Assembly (NCBI RefSeq): GCF_001665395.1
Contig: NZ_LZSG01000062.1
Coordinates: 186,001-250,000 of the forward strand
Direction: 5' to 3'
Source: Mycobacterium sp. 1164966.3
Lineage (GTDB): Bacteria > Actinomycetota > Actinomycetes > Mycobacteriales > Mycobacteriaceae
DNA length: 64,000 bases
Part shown: positions 15,723-24,797 of the stretch, piece by piece
How positions within the stretch are numbered: the first letter of the stretch is position 1
Layout: every line of letters begins with the position of its first letter
Translations under genes and position numbers: made by a program
The notes under the pieces: generated by a model
What the model was told of the DNA's origin: nothing
What the model saw: only the letters and a program-made list of their open reading frames with translations
Databases searched by the model: none

Positions 15723-16861
15723 CGATCCGACTTCTGCCCCGCGTGCCAGGCGTACACCCAGCGGTTGTGTTCCTCCGGCGTGCCAAACATGGCGCGGTAC
15801 AAGGTAACTCGTCTCAGGTATAGATGCAGGTCGTGTTCCCAGGTGACGCCGATGCCGCCGTGCATCTGCACACAACCCTGCACGATCGGGCCGGCCATCT
15901 CCCCGACGTAGGACTTGGCGATGCTGACCGACAAGTCCGCCGTGGGTGAGCCGGCGGCGACGTCGGCGACTGCCGCCGAGGTCGTCGCCCGGCAGGCTTC
16001 CAGCCACATCTTCATGTCGGCGAAGCCGTGTTTGAGCGCTTGATACGACGCCAGCGGGCGGCCGAAGGTGTATCGGTCCAGCGCCCATTGGACGGTGAAG
16101 TCGAACACCGTTTGCACAATGCCGACGACCTCCGCGCATTGCAGCAGTTGGGCGATCCGGCTCTGCCGCTCGATCAGCGCGGCGGTTTCGGCGGCCGTGC
16201 CGACGGCGGCGGACGGCTGCACCAGCACACCGTCGAAGTCCACTCGCGCATATTGCTTGACCAAATCGATCGACTGCTGAGGTGTGATGCGGATGCCCGG
16301 CGCGTCCGTCGGGACCAGGAATTGGCGAACCCCGTCACCGCAACGCGCCGTCACCAGCAGCACGGCACTCTGGGCGGCGGCCTCGACGCGGTCCTTGGCT
16401 CCGTCGATGCGGTAGCCGTCGCCGGTCTGCGTGGCCGTCACCGAAGGATCGTGCGGTGCCCAGCCGCGGCCGGGTTCCGAAACCGCCCATGACGCCACCG
16501 TTTCACCGGACATCAGCGATTCGACGATGGCCGCGTGCTCCTGCCGCTCGCCGCAGGTGACCAATCCTGCCAGCACGGTGCTTACCGGATACAAGGGGCC
16601 CGGCGCCACCGTCTTGCCGAGCTGTTCGGCGACGTTGGCCAGATCGGCAATGCCGTTGCCCGAAACGCTGCCGCCGCCGAGTTCCTCGGGCACCAACAGA
16701 CCGGCCCACCCGAGCTCAGCGGCTCGCCGCCACCATGCCGGGTCGAAGGAGACACCCGCGGAATGCAGCTCCCGGACATAGCGCAGCGGCGCTTCCTTTT
16801 GCAGAAACGCTTGAGTGGTCGAGGTGAAAAGAGCTGTTTCCGGCGAGTCGACTGCGCTCAT
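15719..16861 (-). CDS. Acyl-CoA dehydrogenase (FadE family), partner subunit
   Basis: 380 residues. It has the N-terminal helical part ('GWAGLLVPEELGGGSVSGNGIADLANVAEQLGK'), a weakened middle beta domain ('AVSEPGRGWAPHD') and a C-terminal domain with 'RYTFGRPLASYQALKHGFADMKMWLEACRA' and 'QMHGGIGVTWEHDLHLYLRR'. The flavin-site motif is poorer than in its downstream partner, as expected for the non-catalytic half of a heterotetramer. It overlaps the partner by ATGA and probably leads the two-gene operon. A TACAGTA half-site lies about 100 bases upstream, at 16960. Confidence 0.86.
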   Translation of the reverse strand: MSAVDSPETALFTSTTQAFLQKEAPLRYVRELHSAGVSFDPAWWRRAAELGWAGLLVPEELGGGSVSGNGIADLANVAEQLGKTVAPGPLYPVSTVLAGLVTCGERQEHAAIVESLMSGETVASWAVSEPGRGWAPHDPSVTATQTGDGYRIDGAKDRVEAAAQSAVLLVTARCGDGVRQFLVPTDAPGIRITPQQSIDLVKQYARVDFDGVLVQPSAAVGTAAETAALIERQSRIAQLLQCAEVVGIVQTVFDFTVQWALDRYTFGRPLASYQALKHGFADMKMWLEACRATTSAAVADVAAGSPTADLSVSIAKSYVGEMAGPIVQGCVQMHGGIGVTWEHDLHLYLRRVTLYRAMFGTPEEHNRWVYAWHAGQKSDR

Positions 16862-17209
16862 GATGCCGGCACGTGATGGGAAAGGTGAGGGTGGCTGATC
16901 ATCCGCCTAATCGGTCCTGGTAGAGGTTCGCGGGCGACTCTGATGGTAGCAATGGGCAATACAGTAAGAGCTACCGGAGTTCAGTCGATAATGACGTTGA
17001 CGCGCGGCCAATGCCAAGGACGGTCGCGTTGCCGCTACTCACCCGACTCGTCAGACCTGCCAATCGGGTAGCCGGAAATCAGTGTGAACTGACGGCTTTC
17101 AGCGCGAGTGTAGGGCGGGGAATCAGCCCCAAATTGCGCCGAGGCCGCACACGCAAAGCCCAGGATTCACACGCCAAGCTTGACTTACCGTTCGCGCCGG
17201 ATCGCCGGT
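16862..17209. other. Intergenic stretch with a TACAGTA half-operator and a palindromic repeat
   Basis: No gene is seen. Near 16960-16966 is TACAGTA, one arm of the 19-bp operator found before other operons here, with a poor second arm. From about 17083 to 17185 it carries the first copy of an extragenic repeat family described separately. Confidence 0.6.
17083..17185. repeat. Extragenic palindromic repeat, family 2, copy 1
   Basis: It contains GTGTGAA, ACGGCTTTCAG, GAGTGTAGGGCG, ACACGCAAAGCCCAG and GGATTCACAC. The left and right parts are roughly complementary (GTGTGAA against TTCACAC, GGCTTT against AAAGCC), so it can fold as a long imperfect hairpin. It lies downstream of the esterase-like gene that ends at 17210. 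The second copy, at about 57536-57670, has the same words in the same order. Confidence 0.6.
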
Positions 17210-18169
17210 CTACATGGCGAATGCCCGGCGCAGACTCTGCGCGTGCAAGGCCCGGTTCTCCTGAGAGACAATCCAATCCGGTACCGCCGAGTCGAAGCCG
17301 TTGAATGTCGCTGCGACAACGTGTAACTCGGTGTGGACGTAGGCATGCAATAGCCGATTCGCGTAGTCGATGGCCTCGTCGCGACACGGATCGATCTCCG
17401 AGCAGCTGACATAGGTCGGCGGCAGCCCCTCCAGGTTCATCCGGTGCGCGGGCACATGATGACCGCTCGCCGTGGCATGCCCGAGGTAGTGGCCCCAGGC
17501 CCGGCTCACCGCCGGGCCGTTGAGACCCGGGGTGCGCTGGAACTCGCGCCGCGAGGGCGTCGCGTCCGAGTCGAGCATCGGCTGGTGCAGAATCTGCATC
17601 AGGATCGGAGGGCCTTCGTTGTCGAACATGCGCTGCGCCAGGCACGCGACCAGCGCGGCGCCCGCATCACGACCCATCACCGCGATCCGGGGGGTGTCCG
17701 CTTTCAAGTCCGCACTGTTCTGGACGACATAACGCAGCGCGGCCTCGACGTCGTCGAGGGCGGCGGGGCATGGGTTTTCCGGCGCGAGCCGGTAGTCCAC
17801 CGACACCAGCAGACATCCGGCCGCCCGGGCCAGCTCCACGCACTCGGCATGATCGGTGTCCAGGTTGCCGGTGACGAACCCGCCGCCGTGGGCATACAGG
17901 ACCAAGGGTGCGGCTGACGCGGTGACGGCGCGATAGATCCGCAGGTTCAGCTGCGCTTCATCCGGGCCGGCAATTGAGCGCGTCTCGACCGCGACGCCGG
18001 TGGTGTCGACCGCGGCGGCCCGGTCAGCTGCCGCCCGATTGGCTTTCTCGCGCTCGGCGGGCAACGTCTCGGTGCGGAATTCGGCCACGCCCAACCCGGC
18101 CGCAGTATCGCGCAGGGCCGGATCGAGGCGGCTAAGGCCTTGCGGCCGTGTACGATTCGTTTGCGTCAT
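17210..18169 (-). CDS. Hormone-sensitive-lipase-family protein lacking catalytic Ser and His
   Basis: 319 residues with the alpha/beta-hydrolase-3 (HSL/Lip) layout: oxyanion 'HGGGF', 'VDYRLAPENPCPAALDDVEAALRYV', and an acid motif 'SEIDPCRDEAIDYANRL'. At the nucleophile elbow, where G-D-S-A-G is expected, the sequence reads 'MGRDAGAAL', so Ser is replaced by Asp. At the catalytic His (normally H-G-F) it reads 'FNGFD', so His is replaced by Asn. The fold is intact over its full length, so this is probably a binding or regulatory pseudoenzyme, not a decaying gene. It is divergent from the P450 gene at 18394. Confidence 0.82.
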   Translation of the reverse strand: MTQTNRTRPQGLSRLDPALRDTAAGLGVAEFRTETLPAEREKANRAAADRAAAVDTTGVAVETRSIAGPDEAQLNLRIYRAVTASAAPLVLYAHGGGFVTGNLDTDHAECVELARAAGCLLVSVDYRLAPENPCPAALDDVEAALRYVVQNSADLKADTPRIAVMGRDAGAALVACLAQRMFDNEGPPILMQILHQPMLDSDATPSRREFQRTPGLNGPAVSRAWGHYLGHATASGHHVPAHRMNLEGLPPTYVSCSEIDPCRDEAIDYANRLLHAYVHTELHVVAATFNGFDSAVPDWIVSQENRALHAQSLRRAFAM

Positions 18170-18340
18170 ATCCTCTTGTCTTCCGGATCGTTCATCGGGA
18201 CAGCCGGGAAACCCCCTTCAAAATAGTCCTGGCTCTCAAGGTCGTGAAAGATGCGATCCAGCCGGCGCCGATCAGGGCGGACGCCCAGCCCGGATACTGT
18301 GCCCGTTACGGTAACCGTCTCAGGTTGATTGGGCTTCGTT

Positions 18341-18360
18341 GCTATCTATACTATGATAGC
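18341..18360. promoter_or_regulatory. Dyad element before the P450-dehydrogenase operon
   Basis: GCTATCTATACTATGATAGC has 6-base inverted arms (GCTATC / GATAGC) around TATACTAT, which itself looks like a -10 box. A repressor bound here would block the promoter. It lies 34 bases before the P450 start. A short palindrome, GTTACGGTAAC, lies upstream at 18305-18315. Neither matches the other operator families in the window. Confidence 0.5.
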
Positions 18361-18393
18361 GACATTCCACGGTTGCTCAGGAGGGAGCGCTGG

Positions 18394-19620
18394 ATGACGC
18401 TCAGCACCGACCCCGGCGGCGCGCCCGTCACTCTCGACACCACCGGCGAAACCAGTCCGTATCCCTTCTTCGAATACATGCGGCAGACCGACCCGGTGTG
18501 GCACGGCGGTCTCTCCGACCAGGAACAGATGCCGGAGGAGCTCAGGCCGTCCGACGAATGGACGCTGTTCGGCTACGACGAGGTGTTTCACGCTTTCCGT
18601 GACGACCAGACGTTCACGTCGGCGAAATATGACCAGACCATCGGACTGGTGATGGGTCACACCATCCTGGCGATGGGCGGCAAGGAGCACCACGATCACC
18701 GCAATCTGGTGGCCAAGGCGTTCCGGGCCACCGCGCTCGAACGGTGGGAACCGTCGGTCATCGGGCCGGTCTGCGATCAGCTGGTCGACGAGATCAAAGA
18801 CCGCGGCGAGGCGGACCTGGTCAAGGCGGTCACGTTCGAGTTCCCGACCCGGATCATCTCCACGCTGCTCGGGCTGCCCCCGGAAGATCTCGACATGTTC
18901 CGGCGGCTTTCCCTTGACCTCATCTCCATCCCGACCGACATCATGGCGGGGCTGACCGCAGCGAACGAGTTGCACGGTTACTTCCTCAACCAGGTCGAAC
19001 AGCGGCGCCGCAAGCTCACTGACGACATCATCGGCGACCTGGTCGCCGCCGAGATCGACGGCGAGAAGCTGACCGACGAAGCCATCATCGCGTTCTTGCG
19101 GCTGCTGTTGCCTGCGGGGCTGGAAACCACCTACCGCTCGTCCGGCAACCTGCTGTACCTACTGCTGACCCATCCCGAGCAACTCGAACTGGTCTACCGA
19201 GACCGGTCGTTGATACCGATGGCGATCGAAGAGGGCCTGCGTTTCGAGACCCCGCTCACCATGGTCATGCGGACCACCACTCGGGAAGTCGAATTAGGCG
19301 GCAAGACAATCCCATCCGATGCGCAGATCGACATGTGCATGGGTTCGGCCAACCGCGACCAAAGCCGCTGGACCGACCCCAACACGTTCGACATCCGCCG
19401 CCCGCGGCAAGCCCACATCGCCTTCGCCGGCGGCATCCACATGTGCCTGGGCATGCACCTGGCCCGGCTGGAAACCCGGGTGATGCTGAACAGCCTGTTC
19501 GACCGGGTCAAGGATCTGACTTTCGTCGACGACGACGGAACCGGAGTGGAGTCCAGGATCGTCGGGCTCACCTTCCGCTCGCCCAACAAGCTTCCCGTCA
19601 CGTTCAGCCCGGCGGCATGA
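18394..19620 (+). CDS. Cytochrome P450
   Basis: 408 residues. The ATG at 18394 is preceded by AGGAGGGAG. Helix I has 'LPAGLETTYRS' in place of A-G-x-D/E-T-T, the K-helix motif is 'EEGLRFETP', and the heme loop is 'FAGGIHMCLGMHLARLE' with the cysteine ligand. It is a soluble class I bacterial P450 needing a ferredoxin that is not encoded nearby. It is a close paralogue of the P450 at 39528 (same 'LRLLLPAGLETTYRSSGNLL' block). It is coupled by ATGA overlap to an alcohol dehydrogenase, which could oxidise the alcohol it makes. Confidence 0.92.
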   Translation: MTLSTDPGGAPVTLDTTGETSPYPFFEYMRQTDPVWHGGLSDQEQMPEELRPSDEWTLFGYDEVFHAFRDDQTFTSAKYDQTIGLVMGHTILAMGGKEHHDHRNLVAKAFRATALERWEPSVIGPVCDQLVDEIKDRGEADLVKAVTFEFPTRIISTLLGLPPEDLDMFRRLSLDLISIPTDIMAGLTAANELHGYFLNQVEQRRRKLTDDIIGDLVAAEIDGEKLTDEAIIAFLRLLLPAGLETTYRSSGNLLYLLLTHPEQLELVYRDRSLIPMAIEEGLRFETPLTMVMRTTTREVELGGKTIPSDAQIDMCMGSANRDQSRWTDPNTFDIRRPRQAHIAFAGGIHMCLGMHLARLETRVMLNSLFDRVKDLTFVDDDGTGVESRIVGLTFRSPNKLPVTFSPAA

Positions 19621-20774
19621 GAAGCCGCGCGGCGATCCTGCACGACGTCGGCGGCCCGTGGTCGGTCGAGGAGTTCGAACTCGACGCGCCGCGTGCGGGC
19701 GAGGTGCTGGTCCAACTCGCAGCCGCCGGCCTGTGCCACTCCGACGACCACATTCTCAAGGGCGACATGTCGGCGCCCAACGAGGTGCTGCGGTCCCTTG
19801 GGCTACCCACCATGTTCCCGATGGTCGGCGGACACGAGGGGTCGGGCATCGTGCGTGAAGTCGGGGACGGTGTAAGCGATTTCGCGGTCGGCGACCATGT
19901 GGTGATGACGTTCGTCGCCGTGTGCGGGCAGTGCCGATGGTGCGCCACCGGCATGGAGTACCTCTGCGACCAGGGCATGGGAACCATGGTTCCGGGCATG
20001 CCCACCGATGGCACCTTTCGCCATCACACCGCGGACGGCCGGCCGCTGGGCCATCTGGCCAAAGTCGGGGCGTTCGCTGAATACACTGTGGTGTCAGCGA
20101 ATTCGCTGGTGAAGATTCAGCCAGAGCTACCGCTGGTGCCCAGTGCGTTGCTGTCCTGCGCCATTCCCACCGGATACGGTTCGGCCGCGAATCGGGCCGG
20201 CGTGCGCGGCGGCGACGTAGTGGTCGTCATCGGTGCCGGCGGAATCGGGACGGGGGCAATCCAGGGTGCCCGAATCAACGGCGCCGCGCAGATCATCGCC
20301 GTCGATCCGGTGGAGTTCAAACAGAAATCGGCACGGCTCTTCGGTGCGACGCACAGCGCGGCATCCATTGCCGAGGCCCTCGACCTGGTGCGCGGCCTCA
20401 CCTACGGAGTGATGGCCGACGCAGTCGTGGTGTCACCGTCGCTGATCACCGCCGACGATGTCCGCGACGCGCTGCAGCTGACCCGCAAGGGCGGCACCTG
20501 TGTGCTGACCGGCATGACGTCGCAACTGACCCGGTCGGTCAATATCGACCTGCAGGACTTCATCCTGATGAACAAGACGTTGGCCGGCACCATCTTTGGC
20601 TCGTGCAACGCCAAGGCCGACATCTCCCGACTGGCCAGGCTCTATGAGTCCGGACAACTCCAGCTCGACGAGATGATCACCCGGCGCTACCGCCTCGACG
20701 ACATCAACGACGCCTACGCCGATCTGCTCAACGGCGAAATCGTGCGGGGCATCGTCGATTACGGAATCGGCTGA
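19617..20774 (+). CDS. NDMA-dependent-type zinc alcohol dehydrogenase
   Basis: 385 residues; the ATGA overlap fixes the start. The catalytic zinc site has 'CHSDDH' and 'GGHEGSG'. The structural zinc loop 'CGQCRWCATGMEYLC' has four cysteines. The Rossmann motif is 'GAGGIGTGA'. Length and motifs fit the class III-like, NDMA-dependent alcohol dehydrogenase group of actinobacteria, which holds NAD(H) tightly and often needs mycofactocin. No mycofactocin genes are in the window. As the partner of the upstream P450 it would turn a hydroxylated product into an aldehyde. Confidence 0.87.
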   Translation: MRSRAAILHDVGGPWSVEEFELDAPRAGEVLVQLAAAGLCHSDDHILKGDMSAPNEVLRSLGLPTMFPMVGGHEGSGIVREVGDGVSDFAVGDHVVMTFVAVCGQCRWCATGMEYLCDQGMGTMVPGMPTDGTFRHHTADGRPLGHLAKVGAFAEYTVVSANSLVKIQPELPLVPSALLSCAIPTGYGSAANRAGVRGGDVVVVIGAGGIGTGAIQGARINGAAQIIAVDPVEFKQKSARLFGATHSAASIAEALDLVRGLTYGVMADAVVVSPSLITADDVRDALQLTRKGGTCVLTGMTSQLTRSVNIDLQDFILMNKTLAGTIFGSCNAKADISRLARLYESGQLQLDEMITRRYRLDDINDAYADLLNGEIVRGIVDYGIG

Positions 20775-20860
20775 CCACGCGTCGCGCGCCGAGCGTGCTT
20801 CCAGGGCGGAAAAATCGCCAGATTCGCGCCCTCAGAACACGTTCGGCGCACCCGCACCAG

Positions 20861-21685
20861 TCAGGTAACGATTTTGTCCAGCGTGCTCTCCCACAACTGG
20901 GCGGTCAGCCTGGAATTCTTGGCCAGACGGTTGGCCCTGGCGATCTTGTGCCGCGAATAGTATTCGCCGGGTGTCCAATCCACGCCGGGCTTGCTTGACG
21001 CCAGCCAGACCAGCTGCTCGGCACCTTCGTCAGAGCTCGCGGTAAACCGGTCCACGGGTGTGTATTTCCTCATGAACGCGAGGAATCGCGACCCCGACGC
21101 CGGGCCGAAGTTGGAATCGACATAACCAGGATGAACCGTCGCAGCCGCGATCCTGTCACCGTAGCGCCGATGCAATTCCTTGGTGAACAAGACGACAGCC
21201 AGCTTCGACAGTGCATACGCGGTGCTGGGCCGGCGCCGTGCTGTGTTCTCCAGAGCGTCGACGCCGCCCCGGAAGACCACGAGGTGCGACGAGCTGGTCG
21301 TGTTGACGACGGTGGCGCGGGATTCGAGCAGCAGATCCATCAGCTGGGTGGTGAGCAGAAACGGCGCCAGATAGTTGACCTGATATGTGTGTTCGTAACC
21401 GTCAGGTGTCAGGTGGATCTTGGTGCCCATACCGCCCGCGTTGTTGAGCAACACATCGATTCGCGGATACTGCGAATTGAGCTTTTGCGCCAGAGCCCGA
21501 ACCTGCGACAGGTCGGCAAAATCGACCACGAAATGATCGGCGTCCAGTTCCGCGGCCACCGCGGCCGTCTTACTTTCCGACCGGCCGATCACGACGACGT
21601 TGTCGCCACGCTGATGTAACCGCCGAGCGGCCGCGGCGCCGATACCGTCACTGGCGCCGGTGATGACAATCGTCTTAGCGGTCAT
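20861..21685 (-). CDS. Short-chain dehydrogenase/reductase (retinol-dehydrogenase-like)
   Basis: 274 residues from the ATG at 21685, with GGGAGGA upstream. It has 'TGASDGIGAAAARRL' for NAD(P), 'VLLNNAGGMGT', and the catalytic 'YALSK'. The pattern and extra C-terminal length are like the retinol/WWOX-type SDR group. It is a single-gene unit, divergent from the SnoaL-like gene at 21804. Substrate unknown. Confidence 0.85.
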   Translation of the reverse strand: MTAKTIVITGASDGIGAAAARRLHQRGDNVVVIGRSESKTAAVAAELDADHFVVDFADLSQVRALAQKLNSQYPRIDVLLNNAGGMGTKIHLTPDGYEHTYQVNYLAPFLLTTQLMDLLLESRATVVNTTSSSHLVVFRGGVDALENTARRRPSTAYALSKLAVVLFTKELHRRYGDRIAAATVHPGYVDSNFGPASGSRFLAFMRKYTPVDRFTASSDEGAEQLVWLASSKPGVDWTPGEYYSRHKIARANRLAKNSRLTAQLWESTLDKIVT

Positions 21686-21803
21686 AGCACTGCAGTCCTC
21701 CCTCGGGGAGTCTATGGCCTCCGCCACACCGCTCCACGGTATGGGTGCAGGGCGTGCGCTTATGCTCCGATGACGACATGGGCACGCCGCGAAAGGAGCC
21801 AGC

Positions 21804-22220
21804 ATGACGAACGCTCAACACAAGCAGATCGCAAAAGATCTGCTGCGCGCGGCAGAGCACGGTGATGCCGCGAAGGTGGAAGCGATGATCAGCGAAGACT
21901 TCACCTTCAAGTCGATGCGCCGCGCCACGATCAACCTCCCCACGGGCGAGCCCATGCCGACCGATTTCGACAGAGAGGCATTTCTCAGCTTTGTGGGCAA
22001 CATCCCAGGCTTCACCAAAGACGGCTTTCACTTCAGTTATGAGCTCGCCGTGAGCGAGGGCGACTACGTCGTGCTCTTCGGCGAGTCGGACGCTACGGCG
22101 CTGAGCGGGACGAAGTATGCCAACGTCTATTCCTGGCTGTTCCGGTTCGCTGACGGGAAAGTGACGCATTGGCGAGAGTACTGCGACACCCATCTGATTG
22201 CTACTGCACTTTTCGGATAG
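21804..22220 (+). CDS. SnoaL/NTF2-like small protein
   Basis: 138 residues with AAAGGAG upstream. It has the cone-shaped NTF2-like fold pattern: N-terminal helices ('KDLLRAAEHGDAAKVEAMISEDFTFKS'), then strands ending in 'VYSWLFRFADGKVTHWREYCDTHLIATAL'. The group includes ketosteroid isomerase, limonene epoxide hydrolase and polyketide cyclases as well as non-enzymes. It lies between an SDR and a P450 gene, which is compatible with an isomerase or hydratase role, but no catalytic residue can be assigned. Confidence 0.75.
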   Translation: MTNAQHKQIAKDLLRAAEHGDAAKVEAMISEDFTFKSMRRATINLPTGEPMPTDFDREAFLSFVGNIPGFTKDGFHFSYELAVSEGDYVVLFGESDATALSGTKYANVYSWLFRFADGKVTHWREYCDTHLIATALFG

Positions 22221-22230
22221 ACAGCCGTTT

Positions 22231-23466
22231 TCACGCGAACGTGTAGCGCACCGGCAGGTGTTTGAGGCCGCCCACGAACGTCGTCGCAACGAACTGCGGG
22301 TCGCCCGTCAGCTCGATGGATTTCAGCCGGGGAAGCAGCTCGGAAAAGAAGCTGTGCACTTCCATGCGGGCCAGCGCGGCGCCCATGCAGAAGTGCACAC
22401 CGTAGCCGAATGCCAGATGTTTGTTGGGATCGCGCCCGACGTCGAAGCGGAACGGATCCTCGAAGACGTCTTCGTCACGGTTGGCCGAAACATACGACAG
22501 CAGCACGGATTGGCCTGCGGCGATGGGTATTCCGCGCACGACGGTGTCCTCGGCTGCGGTGCGCATGAACTGCTTCACCGGGGTGACCCAGCGGATCATC
22601 TCCTCGGTAGCCTGCGGCATGAGGCCTGGATCGTCACGCAGACGGGCGAGCTGGTCCGGATTCTCGATCAATGCGTGTAGCCCGCCCGAGATGGTCGCGC
22701 TGGTGGTGTCGTGACCGGCGGTGGCCACGATGAGGTAGTAGGACACGGTCTCGATATCGGACAACGGCTCACCGTCGATGCGGGCGTTGGCTATCGCCGA
22801 CGCAAGGTCCTCGGTCGGGTGCTCGCGGCGCGATGCGGTCACGTCGTTGAAATACTGGAACACGTCAAGCAACACGGGCAGCTGGTCTTGCACGGTGGTT
22901 CCGCGTTTGAACTCGGTGTCGTCGCTGCCGAACAACTCTTGGGTAAGCTTGAGCATCCGCGGAAAGTCGTCCTCGGGCAGACCCAGCAGCGACATGATCA
23001 CGTAGAGTGGGTAATTCACCGCGACCTGTTGAACGAAATCGCATTCGGGGCCGGCGGTCGCCATCTTGTCCACGTAGATCTTTGCCAGCTCGTCGACGCG
23101 AACCTTCAACGCCCGCATCGCCTTCGGGCGAAACCAGTCCGCGCCGATTGCGCGCACCACCCGGTGCTGGGGATCGTCGAGGTGGATCAGCGTGCGCACG
23201 CCCAACGCGGCCGCCTGCTTGTCCCCCTCGATGGTGGTGAGGACGGGACGCGGCCAGTTCGTGAACAGCATGTTGTCGCGTTCGATATCCATGATGTCGG
23301 ATTGCTTGGTGATCGCCCAGAACGGCCGGTAGTTCGGCACGTCGACCCACGACACCGGAGCGTTGGCGCGCAGGTGGGTCAGCGCCGCATGCAACCGCGT
23401 TTCGTCGGTGTAGGTCAATGGGTCCGCCAACAACTTGGCGGCTTCGTCCACCGTCGGTGCGCTCAC
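22231..23466 (-). CDS. Cytochrome P450
   Basis: 411 residues from a GTG at 23466 (GAAGGAG nine bases before), overlapping the upstream stop as GTGA. Helix I has 'ATAGHDTTSAT', the standard acid-alcohol pair. The heme loop is 'FGYGVHFCMGAALARME'. It is different in type from the 18394/39528 pair. It is coupled to the LLM oxidoreductase at 23463-24485, so the two probably act on one substrate. Their promoter region contains two copies of the 19-bp operator. Confidence 0.92.
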   Translation of the reverse strand: MSAPTVDEAAKLLADPLTYTDETRLHAALTHLRANAPVSWVDVPNYRPFWAITKQSDIMDIERDNMLFTNWPRPVLTTIEGDKQAAALGVRTLIHLDDPQHRVVRAIGADWFRPKAMRALKVRVDELAKIYVDKMATAGPECDFVQQVAVNYPLYVIMSLLGLPEDDFPRMLKLTQELFGSDDTEFKRGTTVQDQLPVLLDVFQYFNDVTASRREHPTEDLASAIANARIDGEPLSDIETVSYYLIVATAGHDTTSATISGGLHALIENPDQLARLRDDPGLMPQATEEMIRWVTPVKQFMRTAAEDTVVRGIPIAAGQSVLLSYVSANRDEDVFEDPFRFDVGRDPNKHLAFGYGVHFCMGAALARMEVHSFFSELLPRLKSIELTGDPQFVATTFVGGLKHLPVRYTFA

Positions 23467-24485
23467 TGGCGAAACTCCTTCACTACAGCGGCAATACAGT
23501 CCTGCGACGTGCCGTAGAAGATCGGCTGCACCCGGTCGGCCGCGCCCGCGCACCGGCTGCGTAGCGCGGTGGCGACCGAGTCGGCCGGGCCGACCACGGC
23601 GAATGCGGCCAGCACGTCATCGTCGATGAGTGCGCCCATGGCGTCCCACTCACCTTGCAGCGAGAGCCGGTGCAATTCATCTTGCAGGCCACCCCAGCCG
23701 TGCAACTCGAGCACCCGGCGGTAAGCAGGTGTCGATCCGTAGAAAGCGATCTGCTTGCGGGTGGCGGCGATGGCGCTAGCCAACTCGGCGTCGTTTTCCC
23801 CGGTCGCCACCATCACCTCGGCCGACACCTCGAAGTCGTTGCGAGCGCGGCCGGAACGCGCCAGGCCGCGTTCCAGCGCGGGCAGCGTCACCTCATCGAG
23901 GTACCGCTTCGAGATCATCGGGTGACCGAGGTGTCCGTCGGCGACTTCGCCGCACATCTCGGTCATCGCCGTACCGACGGCGGCGATGAAGACCTTCGGG
24001 GCGGGATATGGTTGCGGCTCTGGGGTGAACATCGGCGTCATGATCTTGTGGGTATAGAACTCGCCCTCGAACCTCAGCTTGGTACCGTCCCGCCACGCGG
24101 ACCAGATCGCCTGCAGCGCAGCGACGAATTCGCGCATCCGCCGTGCCGGATGGCTCCACGGCATACTGAATCGCTTCTCGATATGCGGCTGAATTTGGGT
24201 TCCCAGACCGAGGATGAACCGCCCCTGGGAGTACGTCTGCAGATCCCAGCCGATGTTGGCGACGATCATCGGGTTGCGCGCGAATGCCACCGCGATGTTG
24301 GTGCCCAATTCGAGCCGCGAAGTGTGCTCGGCGGCCAGCAGTAACGGCAGAAACGGGTCGTGACTGGTTTCGGCGGTCCAGCCCCCGTCGTAGCCGTGTT
24401 CTTCCAGGGCTTTGGCCGCTTCGGTGACCCGGGCCAGTGTGTTGGGGATGTTCCCGTCGATCTTGAGGCCGGACATGGTGCTCAT
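23463..24485 (-). CDS. LLM-class F420-dependent oxidoreductase
   Basis: 340 residues if started at 24485; an ATG at 24476 is also possible, and neither has a clear ribosome binding site. It is a TIM-barrel of the luciferase-like monooxygenase type: 'LELGTNIAVAFARNPMIVANIGWDLQTYSQGRFILGLGTQIQPHIEKRF' and 'PAPKVFIAAVG'. Mycobacterial members usually use F420. It is the first gene of an operon with the P450 at 22231. Confidence 0.85.
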   Translation of the reverse strand: MSTMSGLKIDGNIPNTLARVTEAAKALEEHGYDGGWTAETSHDPFLPLLLAAEHTSRLELGTNIAVAFARNPMIVANIGWDLQTYSQGRFILGLGTQIQPHIEKRFSMPWSHPARRMREFVAALQAIWSAWRDGTKLRFEGEFYTHKIMTPMFTPEPQPYPAPKVFIAAVGTAMTEMCGEVADGHLGHPMISKRYLDEVTLPALERGLARSGRARNDFEVSAEVMVATGENDAELASAIAATRKQIAFYGSTPAYRRVLELHGWGGLQDELHRLSLQGEWDAMGALIDDDVLAAFAVVGPADSVATALRSRCAGAADRVQPIFYGTSQDCIAAVVKEFRQ

Positions 24486-24537
24486 CTGGGGGCGCGCCTG
24501 CGCAGCACTACGCACCCATGCACCATGGGGTAAAAGT

Positions 24538-24556
24538 TACAGTAAGCGATTCGGTA
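24538..24556 (+). promoter_or_regulatory. 19-bp operator, site D
   Basis: TACAGTAAGCGATTCGGTA, starting 53 bases upstream of the LLM gene start on the other strand. It matches site C (24621) in 17 of 19 bases. Part of the TACWGTA-N9-GTA family. Confidence 0.6.
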
Positions 24557-24620
24557 GGGTCAACGTCCGCGCTCGTGTCGTTTGTGTGCGGCCGGTGGTT
24601 CGCCGACCGCGCGTAAACGC

Positions 24621-24639
24621 TACAGTAAGCAATTCAGTA
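24621..24639 (+). promoter_or_regulatory. 19-bp operator, site C
   Basis: TACAGTAAGCAATTCAGTA, 83 bases downstream of site D in the same orientation. It probably belongs to the promoter of the carboxyl transferase gene. Confidence 0.6.
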
Positions 24640-24797
24640 TGTAACGACGCCCCCGTGCGAGTGAGGACGGAAGCAGTGACATCTCTGATGGCTGAAGCCA
24701 GCAGCTTCATGGCCTTCACTCAGCTCAGATTCTTTTCTGCGGTGCGTCTCCCGACGCTGCACGAAGGACCAGTCCAATCCCAAAGGGAACGCTAGCA

